Shown: positions 48,220 through 59,100, counted from the stretch's first letter. The stretch is DNA of 64,000 nucleotides from Verrucomicrobiota bacterium (GCA_018239845.1 JAFEGO010000053.1:22864-86863); one strand, 5' to 3'. Notes: generated by a model not told the origin, from the sequence alone. Made by a program: numbers and translations.

Positions 48220-48974
48220 GCGATCACCTCCGCCAGCAGCCGCTCGATGTTGCCGTGCGCAATCAGCGCCTTCGACTCCTCCGGGATCGCGCTGTAGGTG
48301 AGCAGCGTCACCGAGGCCCCGGCTTCTGCCTCCGGATATCCGCTGCCCCAGACCCAGCGCTCCGGCCCGAATTTCGCCACGAGGTCCTCCAGGCCCTCGT
48401 GCACCGAGTAGCTGAAGCTCAGGCAGAGCCGCAGCGCCGGATGCCGCGCGAGCAGCGCGTAGAGATTCCGGCTGCGGCCGAGCCGGGGTACCGTGAGCAG
48501 TACGAGCCGCAACGCCGGATACGCCGTCAGGATTTCATCGATCTCGTCCGGCGTCAGCTGGCGGTAGTCGATGAACAATGGCACCCGCCGCTCCGCCAGC
48601 TCCGCATAGAGCGCGCCGGCACACCACGGCCGCGGCGAAAACATATGCTCCTTCGGGCTCATCCAGCCCACTCGCGTCCCTTCCATCAGCGCGGCGGTGA
48701 CATCGGCTTTCGGCGAAAAATCGTCCGGCACCCCGTCAGGCGTGAAGCAGCGCGCCGGGATCCACCGTGGCTCCGTTGCAGCCTCGCGCGCCAGCAGGGC
48801 GTTGCCCCAGTGCGGCGCGTTTTCGAGGCACTGCCGGTGCCGCACCACGGCGCGCGCGATGTCGAGCCGGTCGAGTTCGAGGCGCAGGTCCGCGGCATCG
48901 GGTTGGAGCCAGGGAAACGGTTTCCTCGGCAGGCCCACCAGGGCGTCGCAGGCGATAAGTTTGAGCGCGGCCAT
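48216..48974 (-). CDS. Amidohydrolase-like protein lacking metal ligands
   Basis: 252 residues with the same TIM-barrel layout as its downstream partner, but the ligand positions are changed. The HxH site reads LIACDALVGL, the strand-5 His region VPLFIDYRQL, the strand-6 region LRLVLLTVPRLG, and the final Asp site WVWGSGYPEAEAG (Gly for Asp). It is therefore probably a pseudoenzyme or partner subunit of the active protein at 47422, to which it is coupled by a 4-base overlap. It lies 7 bases downstream of the double hydrolase gene in a three-gene minus-strand operon. Confidence 0.85.
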   Translation of the reverse strand: MAALKLIACDALVGLPRKPFPWLQPDAADLRLELDRLDIARAVVRHRQCLENAPHWGNALLAREAATEPRWIPARCFTPDGVPDDFSPKADVTAALMEGTRVGWMSPKEHMFSPRPWCAGALYAELAERRVPLFIDYRQLTPDEIDEILTAYPALRLVLLTVPRLGRSRNLYALLARHPALRLCLSFSYSVHEGLEDLVAKFGPERWVWGSGYPEAEAGASVTLLTYSAIPEESKALIAHGNIERLLAEVIA

Positions 48975-48981
48975 ATCAGAT

Positions 48982-51018
48982 TTATTTCAGGCGTGCGTGC
49001 AGCCAGTGCACGAGCGTGGTTTCGCTTACGGCGTTGAGCGCGCTGGGGACCACCTTACAGCGCGGGATGTTTTCAAACAATCGCCGGCTCGCGAGGCCCA
49101 TCGTCGCATCGCGCGGGCCGACGACGATCGCCGGCGTGCGCGCCAGACGGAGCGTCTCGGGAAAATCAGCGATTTTCAGGATGCCCGGGAAATACGCATC
49201 GTGCGGCCACGCCACCTTCGGCGCGGTCGCGAGCTCCGCAAACGCCACGAGCGGTTCCGTGAGCACGAGCCCGCCCACCGGGCCATCCAGCCACGCCGCG
49301 AGCGCCGCGATATTCGCGCCGAGACCGTGGCCGCCGAGAAAGACCCGGCGCTTCGGCCGTCCGGCCCGCACATGCCGCAACACCCGCACCGCGTCGTGCA
49401 GCCGCCGCGCCATCAGCGAAAATCCCGTGGCCGCACTCAGGTAAGCCAGACCGCGGTCCACCCCGCCCCACCCCACCACATCGAACGGCGACGGCGTCGG
49501 CCGCGTGTCGCCCCAGCCCGGCAGATCCACCGAGATCGCGGCGAGGTTACGTTGACTTGGCGCGAAAAATTCCACCGCGCGGTTGAGCCAACCCCACTGA
49601 TGCAAGGCGCTCCATCGTCCGCGCGCATCGAAGTAGATCAGGACTTGCTCCGGACCTTTGGCCGCCAACCGCCGCACCTGCGTCGCGGGCAACTCCCAGT
49701 CCGTCCCATCGCGCAGGCTCAGCTCCGTCAGCTCATGCGTCCAGAGATTTGCCGGTTCGCCACGCACCGCGCGCAGAGGTCTCATATCATCCAACCTCGC
49801 CAGTTTCATCAGCTCGGCCCGGTTCTTCGACCCTGGCCTCCGTCGCGCATCCGCTGCAGCAAACCGCGCCATCGTCAGCCCTGGCGCCGGCCGACACTGC
49901 AGCTCCTCCATTTTCAACAAGCGCGGCCCGCCGCGCACCGTCTGCACCGGCGCGCGCGGCGAAAGATTCCACCAACGCCGTACCCAGCGCACAAAGGCCC
50001 CGGCCTGCGCAACCGTATAGGCATGCCCGCAATCATCGACCAACAGCGCCAGCCGCTCGCCCAGGCCCGCGCCGCGATACGCGTCTTTCACCCCGCACGC
50101 CAGCCGGCGCATGCTCGCCACGGTGATGATCGAGTCGTGCCGGCCGGTCATGAGCAGCGTCGGCACGAAACGCGCCGCAATCAGCAGCTCCTCCAACCCG
50201 AGGCCGTCCGCGAAACGCCCCAACCACTGCGTCTCAGGGCAACCCGCGTAGCCGTTGCGCACCGGATGATCCTCGTCGGGCAGACCGAAACACGAAGGCC
50301 CGATCACACTTACGCGCGGATCCACGATGGCCGCGCCAATGGAAGAAAAGCCGCCGCCCGACACGCCCGTCACCGCCACGCCTCCGCGCAGATCCGTGTC
50401 GGCCCGCCCCGCCGCGTAGTCGATCGCCCGGCACACATCGGCGAGGAAAAAGCCGAGCGGATTGTGTCCGCCGAGATAGCAGCGTACACCGTCGATGAAG
50501 TGGTCGTTGCCCGGCGCCTTCTCGCCGAAGCCCGGCGGATCAAACGACACCGCGAGAAACCCGTTGGCCGCGAACACCTGCGGAGGGAATTGCTCGCTGG
50601 GGTTGTACTTACCGTTGTGTCCAACGGGGGTGATGATCACGCGCCACGGCGGGGCCCAGCGACGCGGGTCCGGCGTCCACACCGTGGCGTTGACGGACCA
50701 ACCCGGCAGTGAATCAAACACGACGTTTTCGATGGCGAAGGCCCCGCAGTCCTTCCGCCCCACCGTACGAGCGCGCACCGGTCCGCGCTCGGCTTGAAAG
50801 CCCATGCTCCCGAGCGACGCCGTAAACTTCCGCCGCAAACCCGCGCCGTACGCCCGCCAGGCCGCCGCATCCGCGAGCTTCGCGCGCGCCTCCCGGCCCG
50901 CCGCGAGTTGCATAAGCGCCGTCTCCACCAACCGACGTCGGACCATGCCACGCAGGTCGCCGGCAGGAGCGGGCGGCTGATACAGCGGCCTTGGAGTTCG
51001 CGCGCTTGGGGATGACAT
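48982..51018 (-). CDS. Double alpha/beta-hydrolase, second module without nucleophile
   Basis: 678 residues with two alpha/beta-hydrolase modules. Module 1 (about 60-370) has the nucleophile elbow VTGVSGGGFSSIG, an Asp in LMTGRHDSIITV and a His in DDCGHAYTV, as in acetyl-xylan-esterase-like enzymes. Module 2 (about 420-678) has FLGGHGLGANIA, where the GxSxG serine is Gly, so it is probably inactive. Neighbouring GH51 arabinofuranosidase is consistent with acting on acetylated plant polysaccharides, but no signal peptide is visible. It is the first gene of an operon with the two amidohydrolases. An alternative is a cytoplasmic esterase of a small ester. Confidence 0.82.
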   Translation of the reverse strand: MSSPSARTPRPLYQPPAPAGDLRGMVRRRLVETALMQLAAGREARAKLADAAAWRAYGAGLRRKFTASLGSMGFQAERGPVRARTVGRKDCGAFAIENVVFDSLPGWSVNATVWTPDPRRWAPPWRVIITPVGHNGKYNPSEQFPPQVFAANGFLAVSFDPPGFGEKAPGNDHFIDGVRCYLGGHNPLGFFLADVCRAIDYAAGRADTDLRGGVAVTGVSGGGFSSIGAAIVDPRVSVIGPSCFGLPDEDHPVRNGYAGCPETQWLGRFADGLGLEELLIAARFVPTLLMTGRHDSIITVASMRRLACGVKDAYRGAGLGERLALLVDDCGHAYTVAQAGAFVRWVRRWWNLSPRAPVQTVRGGPRLLKMEELQCRPAPGLTMARFAAADARRRPGSKNRAELMKLARLDDMRPLRAVRGEPANLWTHELTELSLRDGTDWELPATQVRRLAAKGPEQVLIYFDARGRWSALHQWGWLNRAVEFFAPSQRNLAAISVDLPGWGDTRPTPSPFDVVGWGGVDRGLAYLSAATGFSLMARRLHDAVRVLRHVRAGRPKRRVFLGGHGLGANIAALAAWLDGPVGGLVLTEPLVAFAELATAPKVAWPHDAYFPGILKIADFPETLRLARTPAIVVGPRDATMGLASRRLFENIPRCKVVPSALNAVSETTLVHWLHARLK

Positions 51019-51139
51019 AGCCGTTTAGGGGTGTAAGGCGATGGCGGCTGGACAATGGCCGCATCGCCCGGCAAGAGCCAAGGCAGTTTTCCACCCCACC
51101 CCAGTCGGTCAGGTCATCTGATTTGGTCCTCCCCCAGCC

Positions 51140-52651
51140 ATGAGCTCCACCCCGCTCCACCTCACCGTGTCCGCCGAAGCCGCGGCGCCGCAGATCAGCC
51201 GCCACATTTTCGGGCAGTTCGCCGAGCATCTCGGACGCTGCGTATACGAGGGTATCTGGGTCGGTGAAAACTCGTCCATTCCCAACGTCCGCGGCATCCG
51301 CTCGGATGTCGTGGCGGCATTGCGCGAGATCCAAGTGCCCAATGTGCGCTGGCCTGGCGGATGTTTCGCCGACGCGTACCACTGGCGCGATGGCATCGGC
51401 CCGCGCGCCCAACGTCCGCGCATGATGAACGACACCTGGGGCATTCCCGAGACCAACGAGTTTGGCTCGCTCGAGTTTATCGATTTCTGCGAACAGGTCG
51501 GCTGCGAACCTGTCATCTGCGGCAATGTCGGCTCCGGCACCGTGCAGGAGATGCGCGACTGGCTCGAGTACCTCAACGCTCCGGTCGGCCGGCCTCTCTC
51601 TGACCTGCGCGCCGCCCACGGCCGGCCCGAGCCAGCACGTGTGCGCTACTGGGGCGTGGGCAACGAGAGCTGGGGCTGCGGCGGCAACATGCGTGCCGAG
51701 TATTACGCCGACGAATTCCGCCGCTACGCCACCTACCTCGGCGGCTACATGAAGGAGCCGCTTCACCGCATTGGCTGCGGCCCGGGCGTCGATGACTGGC
51801 ACTGGACCGAGGTGATGATGCGCGAATGCGGCGCCCCGCGTTTCCACCCCGAGATCATGAGCGGGCTCACGCTGCACTACTACATGAACGGCGGCTGTCC
51901 GCCCGAGTTCTGGGCCACGCGCTTCGATCATCAGGGCTGGAACCACGTCATGGCCCACGCCTGGGAAATCGACCGCCTCGTGCGCCGTCATGCCGAGATC
52001 ATGGACAAATACGATGCGAAGAAACGCATCGCCCTCATCGTGGATGAATGGGGCTCCTGGTACACGGCCGAACCCGGCAGCCGGCCCAACGAACTCTTCC
52101 AACAGCAGACCGTACGCGACGCGCTCGTCGCCGCGCTCACGCTCAACTGCTTCATCGCCCACGCCGACCGCGTCCGCATGGCCAACGTCGCGCAGATGAT
52201 CAATGTGCTCCACTCCGTGATCCTTACCTACGGGGAAAAGATCGTCCTCACCCCGAGCTGGCACGTCTTCCACCTTTACCGCCCGCACCAGAACGCCACG
52301 CGCCTCGCCGTCACCGGCGACATACCGGTATCCAACTTCAGTGACATGCCCTATCCGCGCGTCTCGGTCGCCGCCTCGCAGGCCGCGGACCAGTCCATTA
52401 CTGTCACCCTCGCCCATACCGATCCCGCCGAGCCGCTCGCCATCAGCCTCGCGATTCCCGGCCTGCCCGGAGGGGTCACCGCCACCGGCCGCATCATCAC
52501 CGCTCCGGAGCTCACGGCCTGCAACACCCCGGAACAGCCCAACCGCGTCACCGCCCGGGATTGGTCTAGCTTCAGCCTCCTCGGCCACACCCTCACTACC
52601 ACCCTCCCGCCCGCCTGCGTTGCATCCGTCACATTCTCTTCGCGCAAATAG
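51140..52651 (+). CDS. GH51 alpha-L-arabinofuranosidase
   Basis: 503 residues, a typical length for glycoside hydrolase family 51. The acid/base Glu is in YWGVGNESWGCGG and the nucleophile Glu in LIVDEWGSWY. The N-terminal part carries QFAEHLGRCVYEGIWVGE, VRWPGGCFADAYHWRDGIG and TNEFGSLEFIDFCEQVG, all family hallmarks. A C-terminal beta-domain follows from about 370. There is no signal peptide, so it probably acts in the cytoplasm on imported arabino-oligosaccharides. It is divergent from the esterase/amidohydrolase operon (121-base gap) and followed by a terminator. Confidence 0.95.
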   Translation: MSSTPLHLTVSAEAAAPQISRHIFGQFAEHLGRCVYEGIWVGENSSIPNVRGIRSDVVAALREIQVPNVRWPGGCFADAYHWRDGIGPRAQRPRMMNDTWGIPETNEFGSLEFIDFCEQVGCEPVICGNVGSGTVQEMRDWLEYLNAPVGRPLSDLRAAHGRPEPARVRYWGVGNESWGCGGNMRAEYYADEFRRYATYLGGYMKEPLHRIGCGPGVDDWHWTEVMMRECGAPRFHPEIMSGLTLHYYMNGGCPPEFWATRFDHQGWNHVMAHAWEIDRLVRRHAEIMDKYDAKKRIALIVDEWGSWYTAEPGSRPNELFQQQTVRDALVAALTLNCFIAHADRVRMANVAQMINVLHSVILTYGEKIVLTPSWHVFHLYRPHQNATRLAVTGDIPVSNFSDMPYPRVSVAASQAADQSITVTLAHTDPAEPLAISLAIPGLPGGVTATGRIITAPELTACNTPEQPNRVTARDWSSFSLLGHTLTTTLPPACVASVTFSSRK

Positions 52652-52683
52652 GGTATTTATCCCGACTACCCTGAGTTTTTTAG
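52650..52683 (+). terminator. Rho-independent terminator after the arabinofuranosidase
   Basis: Stem AGGGTA/TACCCT with an 11-base loop overlaps the stop codon and is followed by GAG and six T. The rest of the gap to 52896 is strikingly AT-rich, with no other recognisable element. Confidence 0.5.
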
Positions 52684-52896
52684 CTCCCCATAAAATCCAG
52701 GCCTTAGCTATAACTCAGGCCAATTTTCAGAGCATTTTTGATTAGTTTTAGGCAGATTTGGCCTATTTTTACATAAAATGGCCTCGATCAATCGCCTACG
52801 AGGACTCAGTTGCTTTAAACATTGACTGGGGTTAATTACCTATATTTGGAGTGATCCAGCCCGATCCACGACTTCAACTTATAACCGGTCTTCCCC

Positions 52897-53589
52897 ATGA
52901 CATTGAACAAGCGTATGGCCGCCGAATTCATCGGCACTTTCTGGCTCGTATTGGGCGGATGCGGCAGCGCGGTGCTGGCCGCTTCGCTACCCGCCGGCAT
53001 CGGCTTGGTCGGCGTCGCCCTCGCCTTCGGCCTGACCGTGCTGACCATGGCTTATGCCATCGGGCACATCTCCGGCTGTCATCTGAATCCGGCGGTCTCG
53101 CTCGGCCTGTGGGTTGGCCGTCGCTTCAAGGGCGGCGACGTCGTGCCGTACATGATCGCCCAAGTGCTCGGCGCGATGGCGGCCGCCGCCCTGCTCTATG
53201 TGATCGCGAGCGGCAAGGCCGGCTACCTCGGCGGTCTCGCGGCCAACGGCTACGGCGAAGGCTCGCCCGCGGGCTACGGCCTCGCCGCCAGCTTGCTGAC
53301 CGAGGTCGCGATGACCTTCATGTTCTTGCTGATCATACTCGGTTCGACGGACACGCGGGCGCCCAAGGGCTTTGCCCCGCTGGCCATCGGCCTCGGCCTG
53401 ACGCTCATCCACCTGATTAGTATCCCTATTACTAATACTTCGGTCAATCCCGCCCGCAGCACCGGCCCGGCCATCCTGCAGGGCGGGCTCGCGCTGCACC
53501 AGCTCTGGCTCTTTTGGGCAGCCCCGCTACTCGGTGCCGGGCTGGCCGGCCTGGCGTACCGCTCGTTCCGCGGCGCGCAAGAGGACTGA
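52897..53589 (+). CDS. aqpZ: Aquaporin Z (water channel)
   Basis: 230 residues, six membrane helices with two half-helices. The two NPA boxes are HLNPAVSLG and [10 protein letters not shown]. The selectivity filter expected of a pure water channel is present: Phe in [18 protein letters not shown], His in [18 protein letters not shown], and the Arg after the second NPA. The start [21 protein letters not shown] is typical. Inner membrane. The AT-rich 246-base gap upstream probably holds its own promoter. Convergent with the hybrid kinase, with 8 bases between the stops. Confidence 0.97.
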   Translation: MTLNKRMAAEFIGTFWLVLGGCGSAVLAASLPAGIGLVGVALAFGLTVLTMAYAIGHISGCHLNPAVSLGLWVGRRFKGGDVVPYMIAQVLGAMAAAALLYVIASGKAGYLGGLAANGYGEGSPAGYGLAASLLTEVAMTFMFLLIILGSTDTRAPKGFAPLAIGLGLTLIHLISIPITNTSVNPARSTGPAILQGGLALHQLWLFWAAPLLGAGLAGLAYRSFRGAQED

Positions 53590-53597
53590 GTCCCCGC

Positions 53598-55517
53598 TTA
53601 ATCGCCGCCCAGCTGGTGCTGGACGGCAGCCAGGAGATCCTGCGGGGCGCAGGGTTTCAGGAGGATATCCGTCACACCAATGGCGGCGAGTTCCGCCTCC
53701 CGCTCGTGCTGCTGCAGCCCGGTCATGGCCAGCACGGGCAGATTGGGCCGGATCGTGCGCAGGGCGCGGATCAGCACCACCCCATCCATCACTGGCATCA
53801 TCAGATCGGTCAGCAGCAGCCTGATATGGACCTGGTGTTCGAGGAAGAGCTTCACCGCCTCCTCGCCGTTGTGCGCCATCAGCACCTGGTAATTCTGCCC
53901 CTCGAGGGTCAGCCGCGTCGCATCGCAGATCTGCGGCTCGTCATCCACGACCAGCACCAGCTCCCCGCGGCCCTGGCGCGGTGCGGCGGCAGGCTGGTCC
54001 GCCACCGGGACCGCCTCTTCCGCCGGCGCGGGCAGGTAAACCTTGAACACCGAGCCGCGCCCCAGCTCGCTATACACCGTGACAAATCCACCGTGGCCTT
54101 TCGCGATGCCCAGGACGGTGGACAGGCCCAGACCGGTGCCCTTGCCCACCGCCTTGGTCGTAAAAAAGGGATCGAAGATGCGCTTCAAGACCTCGGGCGG
54201 CATACCGGTGCCAGTATCCTGCACCGACAGGACCACATAACGGCCCGGCCGGGCCTCCGGGTGGAGGTAGGCTTGGTGCTCGTCCAATTCGACATTCTTT
54301 GCCGCGATGGTCAGCTGCCCGCCCGACGGCATGGCGTCGCGGGCGTTCACACAGAGATTCATCATGATCTGATGCAGCTGCGTGGCGTCGCCCATCAGCG
54401 GCCACAGCTCGCGGCCCGCCTCCTCCACGATCTCGATGTTGCGGGGGAAGGTCTCGCGCATCATATCGCCCATTTCCTTGATGAGATGCCGCAGCTGCAC
54501 GAGGACGTGCGCGCTGCTAATGCCGCGGCTGAAGAGGAGCAGCTGCCGGATGAGGTTGGCGCCGCGCTGCGACCCGGTCTCCAGCATGTCGAGCAGCTGC
54601 TGATCCTTCGGGTCAGTGTACTTGGCCTTGAGCAGGCCGGCCACCATCAGAGACGGCGCGAGGATGTTGTTGAGGTCATGCGCCATGCCGCCGGCCAGCG
54701 TGCCGATCGCCTCCATGCGCTGGGCCCGCAGGAACTGCTCCTGCAGCTTTTTCTGCTCCGTGATGTCCTGCGCCACGCCGACGATGCGGTAAACCCGCCC
54801 GTTTTCATCCCGGATCGGGTAGGCGTGATCGTGGATCCAGACGACCGTGCCGTCCGGCCGCGCAATGCGGTACTCCTCCAGAAAGGTCCCGGCGGCCTGC
54901 TTCGGGAGGGCGGCAGCCATCCGGGCGCGGTCTTCGGGCACGATCGCCTCGAACCACTCGGCCGGAGAGGCATAAACCGAGGCGCACGGTCGGCCCCAGA
55001 CTTTTTCATACGCCGGGCTGACGTAGAGCACCTCCCGGCCTTCGGGATCCGTCATCCACACGACCTCCTGCACATTCTCGGCCATTTGGCGGAAACGCGC
55101 CTCGCTCTCCCGCAACGCCTCCTCGGCCAGCTTGCGCTTGGTGATGTCGGCGCGGATCGCAACGTATTGGCGCGGCTTCCCGTTCTCGCCCAGACACGGG
55201 ACAATGGTCGTATTGACCCAATAATAAGATCCGTCCTTGGCGCGGTTCCTGATTTCGCCGCGCCAGGTCTCGCCGCGGGCGATGGTACCATAGAGTTCGC
55301 GCATGAACTCCTTGGGGTGGTACCCAGAGTTGATCAGGCGGTGATCCTGCCCGATGAGCTCCGCGCGGCTGTACTGGGAGATCGCACAGAACCGGTCGTT
55401 AACATAGGTGATGCGGCCCTGCACATCGGTGATCGCCACGATCGCATGCTCGTCAAGGGCGTGCTTGAGATCGCGCAGCTCAAGCATCGAGCCGTCATCC
55501 GGGTCGTCCGTAATCAT
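53598..55517 (-). CDS. Hybrid histidine kinase with two PAS domains and a receiver
   Basis: 639 residues from ATG at 55517. PAS 1 (about 18-130, with its PAC end at QYVAIRADITKRK) and PAS 2 (about 135-265, ending VGVAQDITEQKK) are followed by an H-box AGGMAHDLNNILAP, N-box MMNLCVNARDAM, G boxes DTGTGMP and KGTGLGLSTV, and a C-terminal receiver whose phospho-Asp is in LLLTDLMMPVMDG. No membrane helix, so it senses a cytoplasmic signal. No response regulator is adjacent, so the output partner is elsewhere. An upstream in-frame start adds a Cys/Arg-rich leader and is rejected. Confidence 0.93.
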   Translation of the reverse strand: MITDDPDDGSMLELRDLKHALDEHAIVAITDVQGRITYVNDRFCAISQYSRAELIGQDHRLINSGYHPKEFMRELYGTIARGETWRGEIRNRAKDGSYYWVNTTIVPCLGENGKPRQYVAIRADITKRKLAEEALRESEARFRQMAENVQEVVWMTDPEGREVLYVSPAYEKVWGRPCASVYASPAEWFEAIVPEDRARMAAALPKQAAGTFLEEYRIARPDGTVVWIHDHAYPIRDENGRVYRIVGVAQDITEQKKLQEQFLRAQRMEAIGTLAGGMAHDLNNILAPSLMVAGLLKAKYTDPKDQQLLDMLETGSQRGANLIRQLLLFSRGISSAHVLVQLRHLIKEMGDMMRETFPRNIEIVEEAGRELWPLMGDATQLHQIMMNLCVNARDAMPSGGQLTIAAKNVELDEHQAYLHPEARPGRYVVLSVQDTGTGMPPEVLKRIFDPFFTTKAVGKGTGLGLSTVLGIAKGHGGFVTVYSELGRGSVFKVYLPAPAEEAVPVADQPAAAPRQGRGELVLVVDDEPQICDATRLTLEGQNYQVLMAHNGEEAVKLFLEHQVHIRLLLTDLMMPVMDGVVLIRALRTIRPNLPVLAMTGLQQHEREAELAAIGVTDILLKPCAPQDLLAAVQHQLGGD

Positions 55518-55737
55518 GGTGCTCCGCGGGATATATGCCAGACCCCGTGGGCATAAAGCGGAGAGGACCGTGTATTTTCGGCGGCAGCGCGTCCGGCAAA
55601 GATTGAACAATGAGGCGTGAATCCCATGGAGACAGGTCACCTAATGGCCTGCCTATGAGTGTCGCAATAGACATCTGCTTACAACGCTTATCTCCCCATT
55701 GTTACGAATGCAACTAATATGCATTAGATATGACCGG

Positions 55738-55754
55738 GGCTCCCCTGCGGGGCC
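55738..55754 (-). terminator. Possible hairpin at the end of the tail operon
   Basis: GGCTCC-CCTGC-GGGGCC pairs six bases with one wobble, 6 bases beyond the stop of the last tail gene. No T-run. The surrounding 243-base gap (55518-55759) shows no other clear element and no recognisable attachment site. Confidence 0.3.
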
Positions 55755-55759
55755 GCGGT

Positions 55760-56110
55760 TTAAACGTCCACCGCGTCGGCGAGGACCGTGATCTGGCCCT
55801 CGGCGGGCGCGAGGTCGCAGATGAGCGGCTCGACCTTTGCGGCCGCGTAGAACTGCGCGATCAGCGTCTTGCCGGCCGCAGCGAGTGCCTCGTTGGAGGC
55901 CCAGGCGTCAAAGCGATCCCCCGTCAGGCGCAGCTTGGCGAAGACGGGCACAATAGGCAGGTTCGGGGCGGACTCGGCGTAGGCCTCGCTACGGAAGAGC
56001 TGGAGAAACACGCTCGCCTCGCGGGCGTTGCGGTCGTGACGATACGGGCCGACGCGGATGTAGTTTCCTTCGCGGCCGTCGGGCAGGATGAACGATTTTT
56101 GGAGGGCCAT
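55760..56110 (-). CDS. Small phage-tail-module protein of unknown function
   Basis: 116 residues, starting MALQKSFILPDGREGNYIRV. No recognised family. It is mixed alpha/beta with no signal peptide or membrane segment. It is the last gene of the minus-strand tail module, 6 bases after the tail-tip gene, so it is probably co-transcribed and could be a small baseplate or fibre-associated protein. The annotation rests only on position. Confidence 0.7.
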   Translation of the reverse strand: MALQKSFILPDGREGNYIRVGPYRHDRNAREASVFLQLFRSEAYAESAPNLPIVPVFAKLRLTGDRFDAWASNEALAAAGKTLIAQFYAAAKVEPLICDLAPAEGQITVLADAVDV

Positions 56111-56116
56111 AAAGGG

Positions 56117-59100
56117 TCAGTCGTATTCGATAAACTCGCCGTGAAGCTTGATGTTCCAGCCGGCCCCGAGGTTGGAGCCGTTGCGCGTGAAGAGGGTGAC
56201 ACGGGCGTTCGTGGCGCTATTGGGGGAGCCGGCGTCGGGGTAGTATTCCACGCCGAAACCGGGGTCGCTCGCGGAGATGAGTCCCGCGTCCGGGGCGGTG
56301 TGGAAGCCTGAACCAGTGAGGTCGATGTCAACGACCTCGCTGGGGCTGCCCCCCACCGTGGTATAGACCTGGTTGATCGGCGCGCGGGTGAGCACCTTCC
56401 TCACCGAGGCTCCACTACCCGTGGCGATGCCAGTGACGGCGACGGCGTTGCTGGACTGCCCAATCATGTCGCCGGCCGGATAACCCCAATAGCTCGCGAG
56501 CGAACCCGAACCAACCCATGCGCTCTTGTTACCTGAGTTGTCCACGGTGCGGGCGAAGAACTCCAACGCCAAGCCCGGCACCGCTTGGCCAAAAAACGCA
56601 ATGGGCTTGGTCGTCGTGTTGCTCATGTTCCAGGCAGCCGAGACAGAAGACTGACTGGATCCGAAGGCCGCCCACGCGAAATCGAAGTGCGAAAAATCTC
56701 TGTCCGTATTCGAGTCCCATTTGACCTGCGTGCAGAAGGCCCGCACCGGACCTTGCATGAGCTGACTACCCTCATAGGTACTGGCACTGCCCGCCGTGCG
56801 CACGAGGTTGGTGGGGGCGGTCGGGGTTGCAGTCTTGCCCGGAGCGGTGAGACTGAGCACTGCGCCCACCGCCGATTCGATGCCGAAGTTCGTCCAGGAG
56901 CGCACGGCAAACTGGTAGGTCGCGCCCGGCGTGAGGTCGTCAACGCGCGCCGCCCATGCTCCGGCCTGCTGCTGATCCACCAGCCGCCACTGTGTGGCGC
57001 CGCTGAGGCGGCAGAGCAGATCGAGGCCGATCGCATTTGCCGGCAGCGCTGGCATGGTCAGAGCGATAAAGGCCCGCACCACGCCGTCACCGCTGAGGCC
57101 GGTGCCGTTGCTCGAGAAGGTGAGCGAGCCCGGCGTCGTTGGCACGGTGGAGTCGATTTCGCCGGAGCCCACCGGTGCCGTGGTAGCATACACGTAGGAA
57201 CTCCAGTCGCCCGGAGTTTCGTCGGTGCTGATGGCACGCACGCGGTAGCGGTAGGTCGTGCCCAGCGACGATACCACGTCATGAAACACCGTGCCGCTCA
57301 CCGCGCCAATTGTCGCCTCGGGGCTATAGCTGGGGCCGGTCGCTCGAGCGATTTCGTAGCCCTCAACGGGAAACGTCGTGACGGCCAGCCAGGAGAGCTC
57401 GACCATCTTCCCCGTTCCCACCGTCGCCGTGACCGAAGGCGCTGTAGGAATGGTGGCGGCGACGCTGACCGTGAGCTTGAGCGCGGCCGACAGATCCTGC
57501 ACGTCGCCCGGCGTAAAACTTTGAAGCTTGAAGTAACGGGTAACGGAGAGGCGCGGAAGTTCGGCGTGCGTCACGATCTCGAGCTCGGCGCGGGGGATGA
57601 CGTAGAGCACGTCACCCGAGGCGTGCGTGGCGGCGGAGGATCCGCGCCGGCCGCGGAGCACGGTCACGTCGTACTGGTTGCCGCCGACGGCCGTCACGTC
57701 GCCGATCGACATGACTTCGTTGCCCACGATGAGGAGGAGCGTGTCGTCGTTCTGCGCGGCCCCGCTTTGATCCTCGAGGAGATTGATCTCGTAGCCCGAG
57801 GCGTTGATCCGGAACGTGAGCGTGCTGCCGGTGAGGGTTGCCGCGAGCGTGCCGCGGAGCGCCCAATAGTTTGTTTCCGCCAGGGCATCGTAAGTCACAT
57901 CCGCCACGGAGAAGTTGACCCGGAAGCCCTTGCTCGGACCGGACGGCCGCTCCGCGAGCGCCACCAAGGCCGGCAGCGCGGGCAGGTCGGGCCATGTCAC
58001 CGGCAGTTGATACATGCGGGCGTTGACGATGGGCACGGCCGGGATCTTGACGGGGAGATCCGGGGCGAGGGCGGCCGGTGCGATGTAGGCCAGCGGAGCC
58101 AGGCCGCGTTCCGGTTCAATTGTGAGCGTCACCGCCCCACCGGAGGAAGGGTCGTTACGCTGCTTGATGCGGAAGACCTGCCGGAGCGAAGACGGGCTAT
58201 AGTTGAGAATGAAGCGGTCGCCCGGTTGCAGCGCGCCGACCTTCTCGCGCCGCCACTTGAGCGTCGTGTCTTGCGCGGGCTGGCTGTAGAAGTTGACCAG
58301 CTCCTGGGCCTGCTCCTTCTGCTGGTAGCTCGTGACGATGAAGGGGCGCGCATAGGACTTCGACCGCAGCTGTTGGATGCGCTCGCGCACGGCATCGTTG
58401 CCGGCCTTTTGGTACGAGTCCTCCATGTTCCACTCCCGGTCGGGGCCGGTGACGATCGCATCCGTGATAACCTCGGGGTCGTCGGGACCGCGGTTCGCGA
58501 AGTCGGGATCGTCAATGAGGTCATGGATACTCAACTCCACCAGACCGGCCGGCGTCGTGCCCGGGTGCGTGAAGAAACCCAGCTCGAGCTTCTCGCCGTT
58601 GCGGCGCACCCAGCCGTCATAGTTCTCCATGATGGCGGCGAGGACGGAGCCGAAACTCTGCCGGTCGGAGACATACGCGGATAGATAGCCCATGTTGGCG
58701 GTGTGCGTCGGATCCCCGGGCACACTGACGACTTTGGTGCGCGCGGCGATCGCACTGGCCGCGGCGGCGGCGGTCGTGACGTCGATCGTGCCGGTGAGCC
58801 CGAGGCCGAAAAACTCATTCTCCACCAGCTCGGCAATGCCGGTGATGGGATTGGCACCCTCGCGGGAGCGGCTGCCATCGAGGCCGGAGAAGACCGGCGC
58901 CCGCTCGAGGAGCACCCGGATATTGGGCAGGCTTTCCGAGGAGCCGCAGTTCAGATTTTGCACCTCGAGCACGACCTGGCCGCGGTAGTACGGATGTTCC
59001 TCGCCACCGGAGTTGAGGATGAGCCAGTCGCCCGCGGCCGTCTCCGTGCCCCAATGGAGACGAAACGTGCCGATGCCATCGACCACGATGTCACCCGTAT

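Noticed and set aside
48697..50712. 671-codon plus-strand frame opposite the double hydrolase
   Set aside because: Arg/Pro/His-rich and without recognisable domains; the minus-strand product has clear hydrolase motifs.
50714..52588. 624-codon minus-strand frame opposite the arabinofuranosidase
   Set aside because: GH51 on the plus strand is unmistakable; the antisense product has shadow-like composition.
53514..55556. 680-codon plus-strand frame antisense to the hybrid kinase
   Set aside because: His/Gln/Arg/Leu-rich composition without a family, opposite a kinase with all motifs.
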